From the NCBI GenBank assembly GCA_019843655.1, contig JACDQD010000102.1, positions 4,783,501 through 4,847,500 on the forward strand: a stretch of DNA of 64,000 bases, in the 5' to 3' direction. The number at the start of each line of letters is the position of its first letter. Within the stretch, counting starts at the first letter, position 1. Below the pieces are notes generated by a model. The model saw nothing but the letters and a program-made list of their open reading frames with translations. It had not been told where the DNA came from and made no database searches. The position numbers and the translations under genes were made by a program. Shown here piece by piece: positions 1-12,224 of the stretch. The DNA is from Lethocerus indicus. Its lineage: Eukaryota > Arthropoda > Insecta > Hemiptera > Belostomatidae.

Positions 1-2330
1 CAAAGCGCCCCATCCTTGTCCCGCCCGGCTTCATCTATATTCAGAGTAAAAGTAAAAGACGTTTTTTACTCCGTTCCTCTTTACATCTTAGTGAAACAAC
101 GGTCACAGTTTTCGGTTATTAAAAATAAGAAACCCGCTTTTGGTTGTTGTATTTTTTCTTACGGATGTTCTTTTAGACGTCACCTTTCCAAGGGGAAGGA
201 TGCAATTTAATATTTCTTCTATTTGTTTTCGGAAATGAGGGCCATTACGCTCTTTAATTACGGCTGAGGAGCTTTAGAGAAGGGGGAGCGGGAGGGTGGC
301 CGAATAAAAATCGGACCCTCTAATTGTTATTTTTCGGGACGGAGTTTTCTTTTTCTGTTCCGCGTCCACGTCTGGTTGGGCAAAAAGTGCAGGACGAGGT
401 TTTAATGATTTAAGCTTCGCCGGCTTTGTTTTAACGCATTGTGCGACATATTGTTCGCCGGAGGGACGTCCCGCTGTCGGAATTTTAAAAAATGTCACAC
501 TAGCGCAATCTTCTGCCTCCTGAGTTCTAATTTCGACCCCAATCTAAACCGGTATTGTATAATATAGCGATGTAATTTGGGCTGTAAAGTAAAGGTTAAA
601 ATTTAACTAAAAACTTGAAGATATCGACAATTTTGAGACAATGCTGGCAAGACGCTATTGATACGATTCACTATTTTATTATGCATAAAGCAATAAGTTA
701 TGTCGTCCTAGGGTCCGCCCTGCTTCGGATGCGAGACTAATACTTCAATTGTTTATTCGATGTTTGCGGCATTTAAAGTAATATTATAATAAAGAGGCCG
801 GTGTGTGGAATAGGAACACGTTTACCGAAGCGTTCCGATTGTGGAACTTTACCGCCGAAATGGCGAAGAACACGTTCTTGCAGGACAATTACACCTTGGA
901 ACAGCGATTTTCTATTAGAGGGTATTGTAGGCGAACAGAAACATGTATCGCGGAATGTACGGCTGGCCACAGCACGTGTCCTATCCGTCAAATCCTTTGT
1001 GTTCTCGGGCCCTCGCTTAAATATAATCTCACCGACGGACAAATCACATTCACCAGGTGTTGTGAATTCTTCTTACACTCTGAATATACAGAACATATTC
1101 TTAATATATAGTCAGCAATAACACATAATTCGAAGCAGAGGTGAATAGAATTTCTTTTTTTGTTTTCTATTAAATTAAGGTCTCTTATCGATTTCATACA
1201 ATCGTGTCAAAACATCGTAGATTTTGATTCTATAATCGCTCATTAGCCTACATATTATACGGTTAATTATTATAATTAAGGCTCATTGTAATTATAAGAT
1301 CTCTTTCCAAAGAAGGAGAAAAATACAATCTAGTTTCTTTTCTAGCAGTATTAAACAAAAAATACTTTTCGGGGCACACTTTCGGCGACTGGAACGTCCT
1401 ACGGGGATTGGATAAGCTAGAATTCCTTTTCCGCGAATTCCATCGCAACAATTCTTGCGAGTTTCTTAATTTTGAAAATTCTTAGGCAAATGAATTTTAA
1501 CGGAAAGCGCAAAATTTAAGCAAAATTAAATTTGGGAAAGGGAGAATTTTAACAACGAAATGAACAAATTAATTATTTTATGCACTATCAGACCATCGTG
1601 CTCAGAGCATAAACCGGTTTCAGTTTCTCGCCAAAATTAATACTATTGCGTTTGTATGGTCAGACATCTTTGAATGGCCCTCGTTGAGAATAAATATTGT
1701 AAATATTTTTAGGGGTTTTAAATTTCGTTTTTAGTGTTTTTTCTTTCTTACGAGTTTCTTTCCGATTAAATTCAACATATAGGCCTGTATGATAAGTATA
1801 ATTTAACTTTGCACAATCTTTCATATGCATTGTTGTAAGCGATGTTGACTGCTAAAATTTTGGGGATACTACTTCCGGTACATGCCGGAAATCTTCACTG
1901 TGGTTTCAGAACAATAAGCAAATATTCAATTGAAGACAATACCAGCGCGTAGGGATAAGAAAGTTTACAACTTCCGGGTTTATTGACTGTGGCAGAGTGG
2001 GCCTGCTTCCGTCTTAGTTTTTAACTAAAGGGGTCAATGAGCGTCTTCGGCGTTCGCTTCGGTTATTACCAAGTGAATTTATCTGTAAGTTCAAGTTTGA
2101 CAACTGGGTCGGATGTATTGCCCAAGTCGAGCGCCGCCATCGATCCAGATTCGACGGTACGGAACGAGAAGTCTCGGCCGAAGAGAAATCCTGAAGTCGA
2201 GGAGGAAGGCCCGCCGATGAATAGGCGACCCCGATAGGCGACTAGCCGTGACACAGCTACCGAACACGAGATACTCCAACAAAGTATCAAACTCTCTTCC
2301 CGCAACTAGACGAAACATGAAAAGTTTCAG
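1..2330. other. Non-coding stretch, no gene recognised
   Basis: No frame resembles a known protein. Positions about 773-1121 are unusually poor in stops, with three overlapping open frames of 89 to 106 codons; the two plus-strand frames lack an ATG at their reported starts. A short GC-richer block lies at about 2037-2260. The rest is AT-rich with scattered TAAT-type words. I see no tandem repeat, RNA gene or transposon end here. Confidence 0.6.
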
Positions 2331-4340
2331 TTTATTGCACCTGTAATTCTTTATATATAGTTATAATCTGAAAATATCTGTCAATACTATAAAAAAATAG
2401 AGCTTTCATCTCTCGATTGTGAATTGCCCTAAAATTCAAATTACATTTTGTATTCAAATTTTTATTGCTCCGTATAATAACCGAACTTCTACTGTTCTTA
2501 CCGATCCCATTGTATGACAGAGCTGTTGGTTTAAAAATAAATACTTCCTAAGAATTTCTCCTTTCATGAACACATTTCTAGATTCATAAATGAATTAGTC
2601 TTTAAAATCCAACTGAAGAGCATGTGGAACATTAACAAGATAAATATAAACGCGTACGATTTAAAACTACATAAATGTTTTCCTTGTCAATACTGATATT
2701 TAATTTTTCAATTTCTGCTTTTTTATTCAGAACTCGTATGCAATTAGAAATCGTTGCCGATTGCACAAAACTACCTTAAAACTAAAGTTGTCTATCGTAT
2801 AGTCATTTATTGATAGGAATTAATTTTGGAAAACTAATGAAAAATATTCACAGATGAACGCCATAGTAACATACTTTGGATGTTTTTAAATGAAGCTGGA
2901 AGCACCACCAGAATGACGAATGTAAATGCAGATAGAATTCCTGCGTGGGACGGATTCTGCCGCTGGTTTGCAAATTCCTATCTGTTGCGCTCAAAGTAAT
3001 GAACTTCCTTTCTGAGCCCGCCACCCTATTATAAATTCAAATATGGGAAGAGCTCTGAGGGGTAAAATATGAAACGTGACGAGGAGTCGCGAATCGAACA
3101 CCCCCCGCCCATTGGAATAATGTTGACTTACAAGCTTTCTTTTGGCGGCGAATTTTTTATAAGTATTAACGGAATTGCTTTCAGAGAGACGGGCGGAAAG
3201 TCTCGTGTTTACTTAGGACAACAACTTGCTGGGACTGTAAGAACCGAGGTAAAATCCTACTAAATATGGAATATCTTCGGTCCCGAAAAACCGTAACCAG
3301 GTGAAATTCCTCCGCGGTTCCTATAAACGGCTGGGTTCAATTCAATTTATTCAACATCATGTAACTTGAATTGAACTCCCGATTAGCGATTTCATTTGGA
3401 ATTGGGAATCAAGAAGACAGAGAGTGACGAGTCCTTTGTAAATTTTACGTCTTAGGCCTGACTTTGAAGACCGATGCTGCAATAATGGCTAAGCGAACGT
3501 CAATTTGTATTTAGTAACTAATACGTTGGTAATTTTAGTCATGGATTTATTTAGTCACAGTGCGGCAATAAATTGTCTAGTCAAAACTGTGTTTTTTCAA
3601 GGTAACGATGTTTTTTGGTGGGGGCTTCGCTACAAGGGAAAGCCATTCTCAGCCCTTAACAAAACAGGGCCCCGATCGGCCCCGTAATAAACTAGTGTTC
3701 AGGGAGGGCGGGGGGAGCTCCAACAAATACCACTCTTTATAATTGGAATCCCATACCTCTCTTCGGCTTTTAAACCAAATGAATTATAAATCATTGTCTC
3801 GGAAACCTATCGTAACAATATAGTTGGAGTGAATTATTGCACGATCCCCTGAAAATAGAGAAATGCCTTTACGTGCGTTGGGCTATATCTTTTGCCCCTA
3901 TCAATAGTAAAACAGCTTCAAGAGTCCCGCTGGTATTTCAGTTATCTTTCACTGGATATACTGGTTCGTTTGCCATTCCTTTCTTTTAATATCCGATATA
4001 AGAATTGATTTGTAGGAATTAATCTATAATATCTAAATTGATTTATATTTTTTTAGGTGAAAATAATGATTCACTAATAAAAATTTAGCAATGTTGGTTT
4101 TCGTTCATTTGGTAATTATGACAATTAAACATACCTACTATATAAAGTTAATATAAAATTTACATTGAAGTAATACCTTTCATCCCTAATGTCATGCCAT
4201 GTGATTACTTCTGTAGCAATAGACAAATGAATCCACATTTATTCGAAGGATTACTTTGCTATAGACACATGTGTATAGGAACCCATTAATTTAGATTGAT
4301 AGTATAGAATTAAATCGTTACAACTCAAGTTGTGAGACAT
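2331..4340. other. Non-coding stretch, AT-rich
   Basis: AT-rich sequence with no open frame above 64 codons and nothing recognisable as protein. A slightly GC-richer patch around 3060-3260 and a G-rich run near 3700-3720 are the only compositional changes. No repeat shared with other parts of the window was found by eye. Confidence 0.6.
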
Positions 4341-6700
4341 GAATAGTTATTTTGCAGTGGTGGAAAACGTGAAGAGGATGCGTGCAAGGAGACAAATTGG
4401 CGATGAGAGAATGAGATAAATCAGTTTTGGCGTTTCCTTGCTAGGAAATTTTTCCCCGTACAACTTTTCCCGGTCAGCTCCATCCGATTTCGAGCAACAG
4501 GCGAACGACTTCGGAGAGGGAAAGCGCAATCGAATTGATTATTTTGAATACAGTTTTACGGCCGGAAACCGAAAAGTGAACCGGGCGGTCCGTGAAAGAA
4601 ATATCAGGAAAAGATATAGGAGTTTTTACGATTCGATGCGGGGCGGCCCACTCTTATTCTTCTACTCGCCTCAACCGGTCACGTTACGACCGGCAATATA
4701 AACGGAAGTAATTCCCTTGGACCTTGGACTACCGTTGGCCGATACTGAAAATTCAGTTGTAAACCTTCCTGAGCGTGAAAGAAAGCCATATCGGCGCCAA
4801 ATCTGAAGCGTGTTCGGTTTACAATACATTTCGATAATTATATTGTTTATAAAGGGATTTATTTTAATTATTTTGATAGACTAATAGGGGTATATTTCAA
4901 AAGCGATAGAATGAAACATATTTTTTTTCTGTCCGAGCGGTTCGATATTTATACTTTCAATTACAAAATGAAAGGCATTATTAGTCATAACTATGTTTTA
5001 AGAACGTCGTGCAGCTTTCACCGCCAGGGGAATTCCCCTTGAATTACACCTTTTAACGGGATATACTATCATCTCGCCACATCTATCTGGGTGATAGTTG
5101 CACTTTTCGATAGGAAGCATTTGCTCAGGAACAAACTACAGCGCTGAATTCTAGCGAGTACAATTGAGTTTATGCCCCCGTTTAATCAATCGAAATTCGT
5201 AATTGAAGTAAAATTATATCGAACATCCGACACGAAAATGTGATTTAGAGGAAACACCGCGCAAGCACTCCCGCTCGCGGCTAGCCTTATTCGTTTCAGA
5301 GTAATTCGACAGTTTGTGAAGTGAACGCAATTGTGGTTTGAAAATGGCAGGAAGGTGGTGCAGTTGAAACTGAAATATTCCCCACGGTGGCGGGGTTCAT
5401 TTTTAATGGGTGCGGACCCTGGCGAAGTCCGGGTCTCGTCGCTATCATTAGCCGGCAGGGAGGGGAAATTCGTCAATTCGAGAGCCGCACAAAAGCCAAA
5501 ATGGGCCGGCAGTTTAACCGGATAATTTAGTGTTTACTGAACGCCCTCTGAATTCACTAAACGCCCCTCTTCCCACCCATTGACGTTGGCCCACTCCACA
5601 GGGGAAAGGGATTAAGGCGGGTTTCAACCCCAATTGAAATCAGGCTCGCCCGCAGTTATTAGCATTCCGGCCGATTCGATTTTTACCTCGCTTTGCCAAT
5701 TAATCCCCCAATTTATAAGTAAAACTGGTCCGGATGTTTTACTGGTAAAGGAAATAATTCCTTTCTCAAAACCACATTACACTTGGTACCGTTAATTTAT
5801 GGATTAAATTTTAAAAATAAATTTATTTAATTCAGTTCAAATACATATTCTAAGATTATTACAACACATATACTACAAATCGCACATTTTTCTATGAACT
5901 AAGTAGTATAATGACGTTTAAATGTTTCAGGTATTAATCGAACCATAGGAGAAATTTTTTTGTACGAGGGATTATTTAATGCGAGTTCAATAAAATATAA
6001 TACCCTGTCGTCAAGAACGCGATACAGAGGAGTTTTAATGAAGTAGGGTGAGTTTCGTTTTGGATACGATCTAGCCTTGATTTTTCGATTATGTCTTCCA
6101 GTCTCCAGAATAAAATATCATTCCGTAATACTGTTGTTGGAAATTGTGATGAAGATGTGCTGGCGAATGACAGTGATATGCTAAACAAAAATGTTTTAGC
6201 ATACGTCCTGTCGGAAAATTTCGGGTGAACCTCGTAAACTGGGCAGGCGATAACAAAATAGCATCGTGACGGACGCCCCTCGACTAGAAAATGTTCCTAT
6301 TTTCCGTTCGGATATCGGTTGTTGCGTAAAATGGAAGCCGAGCTAAGGAGGAAATCGACAGAAGCGAGCCCCGGGATATATTCAAATGTGACCGGTGGTC
6401 GACGCCCCGGGCATAAATTCAGGGTACTGCGCACTAAATTGAGCTTCCTGTTTTTATGATCCCGTCGGGCTCGGCTCCACCGACATTTTCATAATTTCTT
6501 CCGCCCGGTCTAACCAAAATCGATACCGGCACCAACGTAGCGACGCCCGGCTAATGGCCCGAAACGCGTAACTCGGTGTATCGTTAATTAACGGTTTTGG
6601 TGACTCGTCAATAAAATTAATAAACCCCGGTTCGGGTAGCTGCTGGACACCTAACCGTTAAATGAACCGTAAGATTCATTGAGTTTTAAGTAATTTTAAT
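4341..6700. other. Non-coding stretch with GC-rich patches
   Basis: GC-rich, CpG-containing patches occur at about 4440-4710, 5330-5700 and 6290-6660, separated by AT-rich DNA. The open frames here (60 to 96 codons) overlap on opposite strands, which is what stop-poor GC-rich DNA produces, and none resembles a known family. The patches could be regulatory DNA, but the sequence does not prove it. Confidence 0.55.
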
Positions 6701-8100
6701 TGATTCCGCGATTGTTTATTTTAATAATTCAAATTTAAACAACTCCCTTTTGTTTTTGATCGATCTAATTCGATCGAGGTTCCATAACCTCGATCAAAAT
6801 GAAAATAATTTTTTTGTAAAATTTAAGTAAATAAATTGTTCTTGTTTAAAATATAGTTGCGACTAGAAATAATTATTTTGTTGGATTGATAGGGAGCTAA
6901 CTGGCCAACGCTTTTTGGAGTGTATTTTAAAAGTTTTACGAAATTGCGTACTATGACTATATTTGTCTATAAAGTGGAATCCACTTTTCAGAATTGGATA
7001 GTATAGTGCTTGCGAAATGTGCCTTCGCTAACTTTTTAATTTAGAGCAAGTAGGAGGAGTGCCCTACCAATTCTTTCCAATACCGTGAGTTTCCAACTCG
7101 ACTCGAGCCTATTAAAAGTTAGCCTAGTCCCGCAAATGTAAAACACGTGAAATGGACTGGAGGGAGAGAAAGGGGGTGAACACGAGTCGGAAATTATCGC
7201 CACTGCGAATATTCAACGATCTCCGGATCAGCTCTAATGCCTCTAGGAAGAATATGCCCTTTGCTCTCGCTACCCCATGAGTGGACTCGGTATAGAAATA
7301 AAATAGGATATGATTAATCCGTGTAGTTGGTGTAAATCTGCCTTGATGAAGGAATCGGAGAGTGACACGTGCGCTTTCCCGTGCGTCCTCTTGGTTATTA
7401 GCTGACCCCTTTCGAGGGAATTTTTTCCTTTTTTTATCTCCCATCGTGACATTCCAGGAAACAGGAAAACGCCATTTGCGGCCACTTCTCCACAGGCGTC
7501 ATGGCTTCCTCGGGAAGTCTGTTGGATACAGCTTTTTTACGTCCCTTTTTCTGAATCTGTTTTCTTGGTCGCCATAAAAAGGTTTCATTCGCTTCTGAAG
7601 CCGGTATAAAGAAAGTGTAATGAAAACCGCCATTCCGATTTTAATGAGGTCAGTTTGAAACTTAGGGCAGTTAAGAACACTAGATTCCTCTTGACTGATG
7701 AGAAATAACCGAAACCGTCCTAGGCACGATCTAAAATATTGTGCATTAGGCTGGACAATATAAATAAAAAATATTCAATATATCTATGAAATGCACGTTG
7801 CATTAGATATACACGGTCGAGGGAATAAATCAATTATAGAACAATTATAAATCCTTTTAAATTGTTCCACGTCAGTGCCCGATTTCACGTAAACTCAGCC
7901 AGTTCGCCACGGAAACATTGGGTTACTGAAATTTTGTTGCCCCCGCGGGACAATTCAAACTAAACGCCGCTTTCAACGTAGCCCAACAGTTTGAAATTTA
8001 ATTAATTAATTCAACTTCCAACGTTAGAACACCGCCGCAATCTTGGAATACTGATTTCCAAGAGCGTCAAAACCAGGCGGCAGTAGAAGAAGGATATCGG
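6701..8100. other. Non-coding stretch
   Basis: An AT-rich first half is followed by a patch at about 7120-7580 that carries overlapping open frames on both strands, the longest being 106 codons on the minus strand (7124-7444) with a lysine/arginine-rich start. No domain, signal peptide or repeat could be recognised in them, so they are not called as genes. Confidence 0.55.
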
Positions 8101-8440
8101 GCGAGGCTGCCGCCTTACGGTGTTCCTCGGGAACTGGGCTGTGCACTGTTAAATGACTGGCCACTTAGGTTAGGTGTTAGGTCTAGTGTTATATGCCGCT
8201 GTTGCAATTGTCTGCCCCGTGCTACACCGCCGGCGTGACCTGTGCGGGGGCGTGGGGGAGCGTGGGCGCAGATATAAATCCAACCCCTCGTTAACAACCG
8301 GCCCCATTGTCGGCACATTGACCGGCAATAAACCGTATAACTTGTGGACGGCCACAAATATGTTTTTCTGCATTCTTATAAACGGGGTTTATGGCCAGCA
8401 CCTACATTATCATGCTACCTTCATTGGTTTGTAACGAAAG
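8101..8440. other. GC-rich block with three TTAGG words
   Basis: This block is visibly richer in G+C than its surroundings and contains runs of CpG. At 8165-8181 it has three TTAGG words, two adjacent and the third after two bases. TTAGG is the usual insect telomere unit, but three imperfectly spaced copies can occur by chance. Overlapping open frames on both strands show no recognisable protein. Confidence 0.4.
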
Positions 8441-9626
8441 TTATGATTATTATTTTTATTCAGCTAAATAAACTATCAATTTCAAGTACTAACTAAGGTT
8501 ATTGTATTCTAATGCTAGGAAATAGAACCATTAACGTTTTCACTTAAGTAGATTAGAAATTATGTTTAGTTATGCAAGGAAATATTCCTCACTTAACACT
8601 TGAGATGCATGACAGAGTGTTTTATGAGGAAACTATACATCTATATATATTTAAGGTAAGAAAATTCGCTTGAAAAACTTTCGGGTTAAGGACAGTACAC
8701 AAAGGATAGAGACCCCAGGGTTAGCGAATTCTTGACAGGATTTATTGACATTTTTGGAATTTTTTCATCCAGGAAGGATGGGAGTATTTCGCTTGACGAT
8801 CAAAGAATGCCCAACCGACAAATAACCGGTAGACCGATTACGGAGAAAAATCTTGACAAAAACAGATCTTCTTAGTTCATTCGCTGCTTGATTAACAAGA
8901 GTGGGCGGTTTGCCTCGCGGTTCGTTCTTTAAACTTAACGACTAAAGTAAGTAAATTCTCAGGTCAGGATTACGACCTTTCGACATTAACGGTTCACATT
9001 GTCTTGTACTTTGTCTTAATTAATATTTTTGTGTTTTTAATCCGAAGCGCATTTCATATACAATGTTCGGGAATATTATCAACTGAAACTAAACTGGATT
9101 GAAGCTTTCGTTTTCTCGGTAATAACACTAACGTTAACGGAATTTTCATAGATCTAATATATGAATGTACATTTTAAAATATAGCACGAATGGATTACTG
9201 TTCTAAATGCAAACAAATTCCTTTTACGGAAATGTAAATGGTTTGGTTAAGACCTCTTCAGTAACAGTGGTACAAAGTTTAGATTGAGTTCCTTTCCATT
9301 TCAAAAAAAGTAGCAATGCCTTGGATCTTGTGGTAGTGGGAGGGCGTCACGGGAAAAAGTAAATTGGTTTACTTCGCTTTCATTTCAGAATCTAGTCATT
9401 AATTTTTTGCTTTTTTTATCATTTCAAAAATTGGCAAGATGCCCTATATAAAAAAAGCTTTGATCGTAATGTTGCCTGAAATTGTTTTTTTTCTAAAGGC
9501 AGTACAAATTTACTTTAAATTAGTTGTGGTTAAACGCGGTTTTTCGCTTTTTACGTCTTCTCTTTTGTCCGGACTCACCGGGCGATGTGATTAAAGAGGG
9601 GAAATTTAAGTTTCAGGTCCTCCTGA
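8441..9626. other. Non-coding stretch, AT-rich
   Basis: No gene, RNA or clear repeat. At 8588-8633 two 15-base segments are about 80 percent complementary in inverted orientation (a short imperfect stem). The rest is ordinary AT-rich sequence leading into the jockey remnant. Confidence 0.55.
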
Positions 9627-9990
9627 AAAGTGTGGTACTGCGGATGCCCAATAATGATTATAATTACAAGAATTCAGGCCCAAATCCTTATACAGCAGGA
9701 ATGCTTTACACTACATCGAGTTATCGACATAAACCGCAAAATCGGAATGCCCCTAGGCCATGGCTTCGAAATTAATCGTGGTCAACAAAATGCATCCAGA
9801 GATTCTACTAACAATTCATCAGACCCCATCCTTAATGGTCCTCGGTATGTCCCTAATTGGGCTCTTGACAATGAACTGGTGCCAACAATAGTCGACGGTC
9901 ATCAAATCCCGGTTCGGCAAGTCCCATTCCCGTCCTTACCTCGTCCTAATCTGCTCGTCCAATCTCTTTGATCCGTCAGCAGCCCATTCA
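9627..9990 (+). mobile_element. Decayed jockey-clade LINE fragment (C-terminal end of the reverse-transcriptase ORF)
   Basis: This is an old, broken copy of the 3' end of a jockey-type non-LTR retrotransposon. The clearest stretch is at about 9827-9970: read on the plus strand it gives ILNGPRYVPNWALDNE, then PTIVDG, then PNLLVQSL before a stop. The well preserved copy at 42.1-42.7 kb gives ILNAPWYVSNRTIHND, PTVDE and PNPLVQSL in the same order and spacing. An upstream piece (about 9630-9690) gives a tryptophan followed by RIQ, like the LWG...RIQRFQ stretch of the preserved copy. The two pieces are separated by about 130 bases that do not align and may be an insertion or decayed sequence. No initiator, poly(A) tail or target duplication was found. 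It has lost coding capacity and far more of its sequence than the 42 kb copy, so it is much older. Confidence 0.7.
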
Positions 9991-12159
9991 TACGGCGGCA
10001 TAAACGTCCCAAATAACTTGTCCCTGCGGGCGGTAGCCCAGCTGAGAGCTGTTATTTCACATGAAATAAGAGGCCCAAAATATTCCATCACTGGGCGATT
10101 TAATGTATCGGGATATTGTATAATGGGATAAGATAAAATATGCAGTAAAAAAAGAGCCCGTAGGTTGAAAATTCATTGATTCCAAGGGAAAATTCGTTGG
10201 TATCAGGATGACGTCTTATAGCTGAATAGGAAATGGGATATGTTTATGACTTGGAGAAATACTGGAAATGCTGAGCCATTGTACGAATGCGGTACATTTT
10301 TTATTTGTTCCCCCACTTCCTATTCAAGTTCCATATCAAATTTGAAACGGCACGAAGGGAACTTGGATTCGCCGACCTCCTTTTAAGATACCGAATGCGA
10401 GGCAAGCATCCTCGGTAAGATTTCTCGGTGTGCCCCTCCATACATCTTCAACTATTCACTACCGCGTTTCTACGGTCGGGACGCCACCAACCGGCTTTTA
10501 GTGCACACACCCCGACATATCTCGGCCCGCTATAAACCGGCGACCGTTTGTCGGACGTGTTTGTATGCAAACTCTGATTGTCCCGCCCCCGTCCAGCAAC
10601 CGTAGTGCATTTTTCAGAGCCCGATGCGGTATCGAGTTGGTGACAGTGGAGTTGCGGGTTGGGGGCGGGTCTCATTAAAATTGCACTTTGTATACCGCAC
10701 TGTGAAAATTGTCCTAGGCCAATTGTTGAGCAATTAGTCTAATGAGCGAGACCATAATTGCCAGCTCTAATGAACTAATAACGAGACTGCAGGCTCCGCT
10801 GTATCCGATCGTTGGATTCGATGCGGTTATTCTACGGAGCTTCAACATTTTTCATTATTATATTGTTCACCTGAAATAAAATTGTGTTTCCTGTTCACCT
10901 TTTATTGCTACTTCATGCCATTACAAGTATCACCATCTTACTTTAAGTAATTTAAGAACAATCATTGGAACAATGTCTGGATCTCGAGTGTAGAGCCTTA
11001 ACTCCGGTTTGGTCAAGTAGAGGTCAACATATTGGATAAACACTACTTGCTCTTATAATAATAATCACTTTCAACTTATTAATATCGATTTAAATATACT
11101 GTCTGGCTACAGGGATTCAGGCTCGGGGCCAGCTAGTGCTGGACACTAATACCAACGACGGCCCATCCTCCAATTAATTGCTGTCTATGCCAGACGTTAC
11201 TATCATTCCATGTGTGCCACTGATGTTGAAACGGCCATCAGCGGGATCGATTGCGGTGGGGCATCAGTCAGTTTTCACTGGATTTGGAATCCGTACAGAT
11301 TTCGGGAATCCGAATTAATTTCCATGAATGAATTTGTCCCTTCCTTGGTATTTCAATAGCTATTTTAATAATGCACTTGAAACGAAAATTTCGAATTCGT
11401 TTTTTTTGAGTTCGATTTCCCAGAAAATTCCAGAACCAGGAAATTAACGCCCTCGGTCGGTTACGCTCGTTGCTAAAGCCGTCGCATGAGGTCGTTTGTG
11501 AGCTCAATTTTTAATTATTATCTCCCACGTCCCTTTGAATTTTTGAAAATTATTAATTTCGCGCCTACGCTCCGCCCATCCCACTCCTCTCACTTCTAGC
11601 CTTTGCATTTTTGATAGAAAATCCAGATTGTTTAATGTCGGTATAAACCTAATGGCCCTTCTGCTTTCGGAGCTTTTGAATTTTAAAACCGATGAAAACT
11701 AGCCGAGCGGAGATGATGTGAAAACTTTTCATATTAAGATTAAAAGAACCGATATCAAATGATGAAGAGATTTTTTGCAGATAGCACACGCCATCATTGT
11801 TGCACTAACCTTGGGGATCTAGTTAAAACAAATTATAATTAAAATGTTTCTCATTTTTTAATTACAACAATAGCGTAATAAATGCTTATATTTGTGTTAA
11901 TATATTTACTGAGTTATATAAGTGTACTTAATAATTACTTATTTTGTTATTTTTTAATTTTCAGGTAACTCCTCTTCCTTAACTGTTATTCCCCAGTCTT
12001 GAGATACATACCAAGTTTTTAGGCCGTAATAGGGTAAGTAAAAGTATTCCTATTTATATTGTATAATAGTATATTGACATAAAATAGGTGCTTGTAAATA
12101 TTTGCATGCATACATTTCTCCCACATACTAGTGCCTGAAGAATATTATGAGCTAGGTAG
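9991..12159. other. Non-coding stretch
   Basis: No gene recognised. A GC-rich patch at about 10440-10690 carries a 75-codon minus-strand frame with no known motifs. From 11820 to 12110 the sequence is strongly AT-rich. No shared repeat was seen until the family A end that follows. Confidence 0.55.
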
Positions 12160-12224
12160 GTTTAGCCTAATGCTAGACCGGTTTTTCCTCTCGCTATTCT
12201 CTATAGTTTAGTGTTGCACTAGTG
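12160..12224 (+). mobile_element. Family A solo left end, decayed
   Basis: The sequence around 12170-12190 (TGCTAGACCGGTTT) matches the inner part of the family A terminal inverted repeat seen at 15.82, 45.20 and 63.08 kb. It is followed by CTCGC, an ATTCTC resembling the ATCTTC step, and a GTGTTGCACTAGTG resembling the GTGTTAGTCACTTTGG step of intact copies, in the same order. The outer repeat and the satellite are absent. This is a small relic with no coding content. Confidence 0.5.

Noticed and set aside
7124..7444. 106-codon minus-strand frame starting MGDKKRKK
   Set aside because: No family resemblance; other frames are open over the same segment and there is no splice or promoter evidence.
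8588..8633. Inverted repeat as a miniature transposon
   Set aside because: Arms match at only about 12 of 15 bases and no target duplication was found.
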